The notes under the pieces: generated by a model
The model's database searches: none
Told to the model about the DNA's origin: nothing
Seen by the model: only the letters and a program-made list of their open reading frames with translations
Shown here: in pieces, positions 7,341 through 8,930 of the stretch
How the letters are laid out: the number at the start of each line of letters is the position of its first letter
Numbering within the stretch: position 1 is the stretch's first letter
Source of the DNA: JAMLHH01 sp035515235
GTDB lineage: Bacteria > Bacteroidota > Bacteroidia > Chitinophagales > JADIYW01
NCBI GenBank assembly: GCA_035515235.1
Contig: DATJBS010000008.1
Coordinates: forward strand, 1 to 8,930
Length of the DNA: 8,930 nucleotides
Direction: 5' to 3'
Translations under genes and position numbers: made by a program

Positions 7341-7871
7341 GTGAATATCGAATCTATATTATTGAATCACAGAAGTAAGTTGGAGATCCAAAGATTGATC
7401 AATTACCTTATTGAACATCCTGAAAATATCCATGAACTCATGAGTATATTAATGAATGAAGAATTATCAAATATTCATTATAGAGCCGCTTGGGTTTTAG
7501 GATATTTGTCTCCATTGGGTAATGAAGCATTTAGTGAATATTTGGATTTTCTATTGCTCTCACTCGAAAAACAAAACAATCATCCTACCATCACAAGAAG
7601 CATTACAAGATTATTTCAAGAGTTAAATCTTCCTGAAAAACATCATGCAAGACTCATCAATATCAGCTTTGATATTCTGACATCCGAAAAACAAGAACTC
7701 GCTCAAAGAGCCAATTCTATGACTATTCTGTACAATTATTCTAAAAAATATCCAGATATCCAAGTAGAATTAAAATTAGTCATTCAAGAAATTTTAGAGT
7801 ATAAAAAAGAAGCATCTATTCAAAGTAGAGGTAAAAAAGTACTTCAACAACTCCGTAAAAACAGCGTTTAA
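7341..7871 (+). CDS. HEAT-like helical-repeat protein, conserved hypothetical
   Basis: 176 residues, all-helical in appearance, with no signal peptide or membrane segment, so probably cytoplasmic. Repeating amphipathic helix pairs resemble HEAT repeats: YRAAWVLGYLSP (47-58), TITRSITRLFQEL (83-95), RANSMTILYNYSKKYP (123-138) and IQSRGKKVLQQL (160-171). I recognise the overall pattern as a conserved hypothetical protein of Bacteroidota with no known function; HEAT solenoids usually act as protein-binding scaffolds. The start is GTG at 7341, one base after the peptidase stop TAA (7337-7339), and the next gene begins one base after this gene's stop. This tight packing implies co-transcription and probably translational coupling. 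No catalytic motif is visible. Homology to DNA-glycosylase-type (AlkD) HEAT proteins is possible, but I see nothing that argues for DNA repair. Confidence 0.8.
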   Translation: MNIESILLNHRSKLEIQRLINYLIEHPENIHELMSILMNEELSNIHYRAAWVLGYLSPLGNEAFSEYLDFLLLSLEKQNNHPTITRSITRLFQELNLPEKHHARLINISFDILTSEKQELAQRANSMTILYNYSKKYPDIQVELKLVIQEILEYKKEASIQSRGKKVLQQLRKNSV

Positions 7872-7872
7872 C

Positions 7873-8511
7873 ATGAACATTAGCATCAAAAAAAGCTACG
7901 AAATTTTTTGCACTATTATTTTTGCAATCGGATTTATTTTTCAATTTTTAGTCATTCAAGAAAGAGTTGGAATCGATGGAATGACATGGTTTCAGTCGAT
8001 TGCCAAAACCCTTTCCTACATGACAATCTGGACAAATATTATTTTGTTTGTTACTTTTATTTTGTTGACATTCAATAAAATCAATCACTTCAAACCATCT
8101 TATTTCAGTGCATTACTGACCTATATCGCTATTGTTGGTGTAGTCTATCATGTAGCCTTAGCGCATTTGTGGACGCCTACAGGATATTTATTGGTGACAG
8201 ATAGAATTTTTCACACTTACGGACCGCTCTTATATTTAATTTATTGGTTGTTCTTCACCAAGAAAACTCCATTAGATTATACACTCAGTTTGAAATGGGT
8301 TTGGTATCCAACCGTCTATACGATTTTCTTTATGATATTAGGATTGACGACACACAATTATCCTTACCCGATTTTCAATTTAGACACGCTCCCATTTTTA
8401 ACAGTCTTTAGAAATTTATTTATGAATTTAATGACCTATATCGTTTTTGGAGCAATCATCATTGCAACGAATAATTTCATTTCCAAAAGGAAGGGAGAGG
8501 TTGTTGCTTAA
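7873..8511 (+). CDS. Pr6Pr family six-TM membrane protein
   Basis: 212 residues with six predicted transmembrane helices (about 9-28, 45-67, 78-99, 112-128, 142-160, 178-202) and a basic C-terminal tail (SKRKGE). The pattern matches the Pr6Pr family of bacterial membrane proteins: SYMTIWTNIILF in TM2, VYHVAL and LWTPTGY around TM3, DRIFHTYGPLLYLIYWLFF at TM4, and LKWVWYPTVYT before TM5. The function of the family is not established as far as I know. Its layout (six TMs, a Thr in TM2 at 51, a His at 114 beside TM4) resembles eukaryotic AIG1/ADTRP proteins, which use a Thr/His pair to hydrolyse fatty acid esters of hydroxy fatty acids; this parallel is my inference. It is the last gene of the peptidase set. 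No clear terminator follows, and 133 bp separate it from the transposase stop. Confidence 0.85.
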   Translation: MNISIKKSYEIFCTIIFAIGFIFQFLVIQERVGIDGMTWFQSIAKTLSYMTIWTNIILFVTFILLTFNKINHFKPSYFSALLTYIAIVGVVYHVALAHLWTPTGYLLVTDRIFHTYGPLLYLIYWLFFTKKTPLDYTLSLKWVWYPTVYTIFFMILGLTTHNYPYPIFNLDTLPFLTVFRNLFMNLMTYIVFGAIIIATNNFISKRKGEVVA

Positions 8512-8644
8512 GGTTTAGATGTAAATTGGTGTTTTGATGGATTTTAGGAAATAAATAGATTTTAGACCAATCCTGTCCTAAATAAATTAAGAAGCAAAAT
8601 TCCTTTCTGATTCCATTGGATATTAGACTGATAAATCCAGATTT
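8512..8644. other. Non-coding gap that should contain one end of the insertion sequence
   Basis: This 133-bp stretch holds no gene. It lies between the Pr6Pr stop and the transposase stop, so the terminal inverted repeat of the IS must fall within it or very near the transposase stop. I cannot fix the boundary because the other IS end is outside the window. The octamer GATTTTAG occurs at 8540-8547 and 8558-8565. No hairpin terminator for the upstream operon is convincing. Confidence 0.5.
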
Positions 8645-8930
8645 TCAAAAAAGAACCCCTTGTATTGATTTAGGAGGTGGCTCTATGTGCTCCGAGAAGG
8701 GTTGATCGAGCCATTTTTGAAGGTTGATTTTGACAAAAAGATTTAATCGAATAAATGCAACAAGGTTTGAAAGATGCCAGCTGAATTTAGACTGTGCTTT
8801 TAGTGCCTTTAAGATAAGTATTGTGATTAAAGCTGTCCATATTTGTGTCATTACAGCATTTTCACTTGTTCCAATAAAGGATTTTATGTGAAGTAGTTGC
8901 TTAATGTCTCTGAAGAATATTTCTACCTGC
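8645..8930 (-). CDS. IS4-family transposase, C-terminal part (5'-partial)
   Basis: The frame reads in from the window edge at 8930 to a TGA at 8645-8647, giving 94 visible residues; the ATG at 8851 is internal. It begins QVEIFFRDIKQLLHIKSF, where the Glu (codon 8921-8923) is the third acidic residue of the DDE catalytic triad and the Lys seven residues later (codon 8900-8902) completes the E-(6)-K half of the IS4 Y-(2)-R-(3)-E-(6)-K signature. It continues with FIGTSENAVMTQIWTALI, a hydrophobic helix, then WHLSNLVAFIRLNLF, typical of the C-terminus of IS4-type transposases found in Bacteroidota. The visible part shows no frameshift or stop, so the copy may be intact. It faces the Pr6Pr gene tail to tail. 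Confidence 0.9.
   Translation of the reverse strand, partial: QVEIFFRDIKQLLHIKSFIGTSENAVMTQIWTALITILILKALKAQSKFSWHLSNLVAFIRLNLFVKINLQKWLDQPFSEHIEPPPKSIQGVLF
8645..8930 (-). mobile_element. IS4-family insertion sequence, partial at window edge
   Basis: The coordinates cover only the certain part, the transposase coding region. The real element extends beyond 8930 on one side and to an unresolved inverted repeat somewhere in 8512-8644 on the other. Assignment rests on the transposase signature; no terminal repeats or target duplication could be confirmed. Confidence 0.75.

Noticed and set aside
8540..8565. Direct repeat GATTTTAG (8540-8547 and 8558-8565) as a possible target duplication
   Set aside because: Both copies are on the same side of the transposase only 10 nt apart, so they cannot flank the element; probably chance.
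8849..8851. ATG as start of a 68-residue minus-strand gene
   Set aside because: The frame continues to the window edge and includes the catalytic Glu and Lys of an IS4 transposase, so this Met is internal.

Overview
The window looks like chromosomal DNA from a low-GC member of the Bacteroidota. The main reasons are a surface protein ending in a type IX secretion (T9SS) C-terminal sorting domain, a short Cys-containing lipoprotein of a kind common in that phylum, a TAnnTTTG-type -7 box in front of fmt, an AT-rich background without strong Shine-Dalgarno sequences, and a conserved-hypothetical HEAT-like protein I associate with this phylum. I cannot place it reliably below phylum level.

Layout. 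Positions 1-2307 hold the 3' part of a large secreted protein (glycine-rich domain, Big/Ig-like regions, an unnamed beta-rich region, a T9SS domain) that begins before the window. It ends at a 14-bp hairpin (2328-2359) that can also terminate a convergent minus-strand gene for a small lipoprotein (2469-2720). A 235-bp AT-rich intergenic region then leads to a two-gene ABC exporter operon: a MacB/LolD-type ATPase (2956-3585) overlapping by ATGA a four-TM FtsX/MacB-type permease (3582-4775). Next comes fmt, methionyl-tRNA formyltransferase (4877-5797), the only housekeeping gene present. After a 99-bp gap there is a tight three-gene set, with 1-nt gaps between genes: a membrane-anchored M20 metallopeptidase of the PM20D1-like type (5897-7339), a HEAT-like helical protein with a GTG start (7341-7871), and a six-TM Pr6Pr-family membrane protein (7873-8511). 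The right edge (8645-8930, minus strand) is the C-terminal end of an IS4-family DDE transposase that runs out of the window.

How the genes may work together. The ATPase and permease form one transporter. The peptidase/HEAT/Pr6Pr set is probably co-translated. Its two recognisable ends resemble mammalian PM20D1 (N-acyl amino acid hydrolase/synthase) and AIG1/ADTRP (six-TM Thr/His hydrolases of fatty acid esters of hydroxy fatty acids). Bacteroidota make N-acyl-3-acyloxy amino acid lipids that contain exactly these two bond types, so a lipid-remodelling module is a testable hypothesis. It is inference and is not shown by the sequence. No tRNA, rRNA, CRISPR array or prophage is visible.
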